From Candidatus Acetothermia bacterium (GTDB lineage Bacteria > Bipolaricaulota > Bipolaricaulia > RBG-16-55-9 > DRXL01): 7,178 bases of DNA. The first letter of the stretch is position 1, and every line of letters begins with the position of its first letter. The notes beneath the pieces are model-generated. The model searched no databases, was not told the DNA's origin, and saw nothing but the letters and a program-made list of their open reading frames with translations. Shown here piece by piece: positions 6,282 to 7,178 of this stretch. A program made the translations under genes and the position numbers. Location of the stretch: NCBI GenBank assembly GCA_028275205.1, contig JAPWVB010000061.1, positions 1 through 7,178 on the forward strand, written 5' to 3'.

Positions 6282-6910
6282 AGAAATTCGTATATATTGC
6301 TCTTGTCGTTCTCTCCCAACTGATAACGTGGAACTCTGAACTGAGAACTGTCCTTGCTGCGCCGATCTCCGGAGAGATCACCGTGACGACGTTCTTTGAG
6401 CCCGTCAATCAGGGCCAGACGAAGATAGACCAGATCAATGTGGACGCCGAGACGACGCTGAGGGTGAGTCTCTTCATCAGTGGGCTGGCTATCACGAGCA
6501 CGAGCGTCTTCAGCTTCAAAGGGGCGGAGTTCCAAGCGTTCGAGCTGATCGCGGGCATGGCCATCTCGTTTCGCAATGTTCTCATCTTTGCTCCCAATAT
6601 TCTTGAAGTTGACGATGACCCCTTCTGGACTATTCAGTTCGCCCAGCCCGATCCGGGCTTAGTCGGCGTCCCCTTGCGGATGTTCATAGACGAGCTCGCG
6701 TCGCCCTTGGATTTAGCACGATTGCTCACCCCCACGGTGGACGACCCGTTGCAGTTCCGCAAGCTCATCTCCCAGATGGCGATCAACGTGTGGGGCGTTC
6801 GGTTCTCCGTCACCATGCTCATTGCCAACTTAGGGACGGTCAATCAGCCGAGCTTCCAAAGCGGGCTGATCTTTGAAGCCAAGAAGAGAAGCTCATTATC
6901 AGAAATTTAA
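6278..6910 (+). CDS. Secreted repeat protein of unknown family, N-terminal part before a frameshift
   Basis: Start ATG overlaps the previous TGA; GAGGTG lies at 6258-6263, rather far upstream, so coupling is the likely way it is translated. Signal peptide residues 1-27/28: K2-K3, core FVYIALVVLSQL, then T-W-N-S-E-L-R-T and V-L-A-A for cleavage. The mature part is rich in alternating hydrophobic residues, suggesting beta strands. The 210-residue product ends in KRSSLSEI, which looks unlike the rest, while the -1 frame continues in the same style for about 100 codons (6877-7178). I therefore take this as the 5' part of one longer gene broken by a one-base deletion. Internal repeat: V-F-S-F-K-G (from 6506) followed 60 residues later by I-D-E-L-A-S-P (from 6686) is echoed by L-I-F-E-A (from 6866) and L-N-D-L-A-T-P (from 7033), the latter in the shifted frame. 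No known domain recognised. Confidence 0.8.
   Translation: MKKFVYIALVVLSQLITWNSELRTVLAAPISGEITVTTFFEPVNQGQTKIDQINVDAETTLRVSLFISGLAITSTSVFSFKGAEFQAFELIAGMAISFRNVLIFAPNILEVDDDPFWTIQFAQPDPGLVGVPLRMFIDELASPLDLARLLTPTVDDPLQFRKLISQMAINVWGVRFSVTMLIANLGTVNQPSFQSGLIFEAKKRSSLSEI
6318..6352 (+). repeat. Second five-unit heptad tandem repeat, in the signal peptide of the third operon gene
   Basis: Units AACTGAT, AACGTGG, AACTCTG, AACTGAG and AACTGTC have a 7-base period and start with AAC each time. They are aligned codon for codon with the array at 1862-1896: 25 of 33 bases match between 1861-1893 and 6317-6349. Both encode Q-L-x-T-W-[DN]-S-E-L-x-T. Confidence 0.75.
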
Positions 6911-7178
6911 CGCTTGCGGGAGTGACGCTGGGGGCGGAGATCGCCTTCGATTTCACGACGATTACGCTCTCGCAGATCATTCTCTCGCTGCGCGTCTCAG
7001 TGCTAGGAGCAGTTATTCAGCAGAAGATCGTTTTGAACGACTTAGCGACGCCGTCGTTTGTGAGCTTCGGTTGGACGGTGCAACTGGGGGACGGGCTCTT
7101 TGAGATCGAGTTTATTGATCCCAACGGGCTCTTTCAGTTTCCCGCCAAGCGCTTGAGCTTCTTCGTCCAATGGGAGGC
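6877..7178 (+). pseudogene. Frameshifted continuation of the secreted repeat protein, open to window end
   Basis: This frame is one base back from that of the gene starting at 6278. It has a stop at 6874-6876, then no stop to the window end, and no ATG with a ribosome binding site, so it is unlikely to be an independent gene. Its product (LIIRNLTLAGVTLGAEIAF ..., VLNDLATPSFVSFGWTVQL, ... GLFQFPAKRLSFFVQWE) has the same hydrophobic alternation as the upstream part. It completes the repeat unit that began before the break: L-N-D-L-A-T-P matches I-D-E-L-A-S-P of the first unit, and G-L-F-Q-F-P-A-K at 7126-7149 starts a third unit. The 3' end lies outside the window. It may be a true pseudogene, a phase-variable gene or a sequencing error. 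Confidence 0.7.
6881..6891 (+). other. Probable single-base deletion in an AAG tract
   Basis: The tract reads AAGAAGAGAAG. Adding one A after position 6887 gives four perfect AAG codons followed by CTC ATT ATC and joins the two frames as A-K-K-K-K-L-I-I-R-N-L. The permitted window for the shift is 6877-6908, between the stop in the -1 frame and the stop in the starting frame. There is no A-AAA-AAG-type slippery heptamer here, so programmed -1 frameshifting is less likely. Confidence 0.6.

Noticed and set aside
6873..7103. 76-residue plus-strand frame at the right end
   Set aside because: It is in the third frame, arginine-rich and without motif or ribosome binding site; the -1 frame from 6877 continues the upstream protein instead.

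Overview
The window is a moderately GC-rich bacterial stretch with four complete or near-complete genes and two that run off the edges. No rRNA, tRNA, CRISPR array, transposase or phage gene is visible. It comes from a bacterium that exports large beta-sandwich surface proteins. A lipobox protein, a dockerin-like module and a C-terminal domain of the 'ANGVYLY ... KLVILR' type (FlgD-like / type IX sorting-like) suggest a poorly characterised, probably diderm lineage. A Bipolaricaulota/Acetothermia-like candidate phylum is a guess that the window cannot prove.

Left part (1-1569): the 3' end of an AMP-forming acyl-CoA synthetase on the + strand with its ATP-binding and catalytic motifs intact. 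It converges, with a 4-base gap, on a small two-helix membrane protein on the - strand. Bases 1570-1785 hold no gene but contain a purine/pyrimidine-rich inverted repeat.

Right part (1786-7178): three + strand genes, each overlapping the next by ATGA, which is a clear translationally coupled operon. Gene 1 encodes a 1328-residue exported protein: N-terminal beta domains, about six DUF11-type repeats (three opening with a perfect 12-residue calcium-loop motif), a cysteine-flanked dockerin-like module, and a C-terminal FlgD/T9SS-like domain. Gene 2 encodes a 170-residue lipoprotein whose mature part looks like one cohesin domain. Gene 3 encodes a secreted protein with internal repeats. It is broken by an apparent one-base deletion near 6881-6891, and its reading frame resumes one frame back and stays open to the window end.

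The simplest joint reading is a surface-display module: a long calcium-stiffened stalk carrying a dockerin, and a membrane-tethered cohesin-like lipoprotein encoded immediately downstream. Whether the two bind each other is inference. A second unexplained signal is a 7-bp-period degenerate repeat (AACTNNG) inside the signal-peptide codons of genes 1 and 3. It sits in the same reading frame in both and gives the same peptide pattern Q-L-x-T-W-[DN]-S-E-L-x-T.
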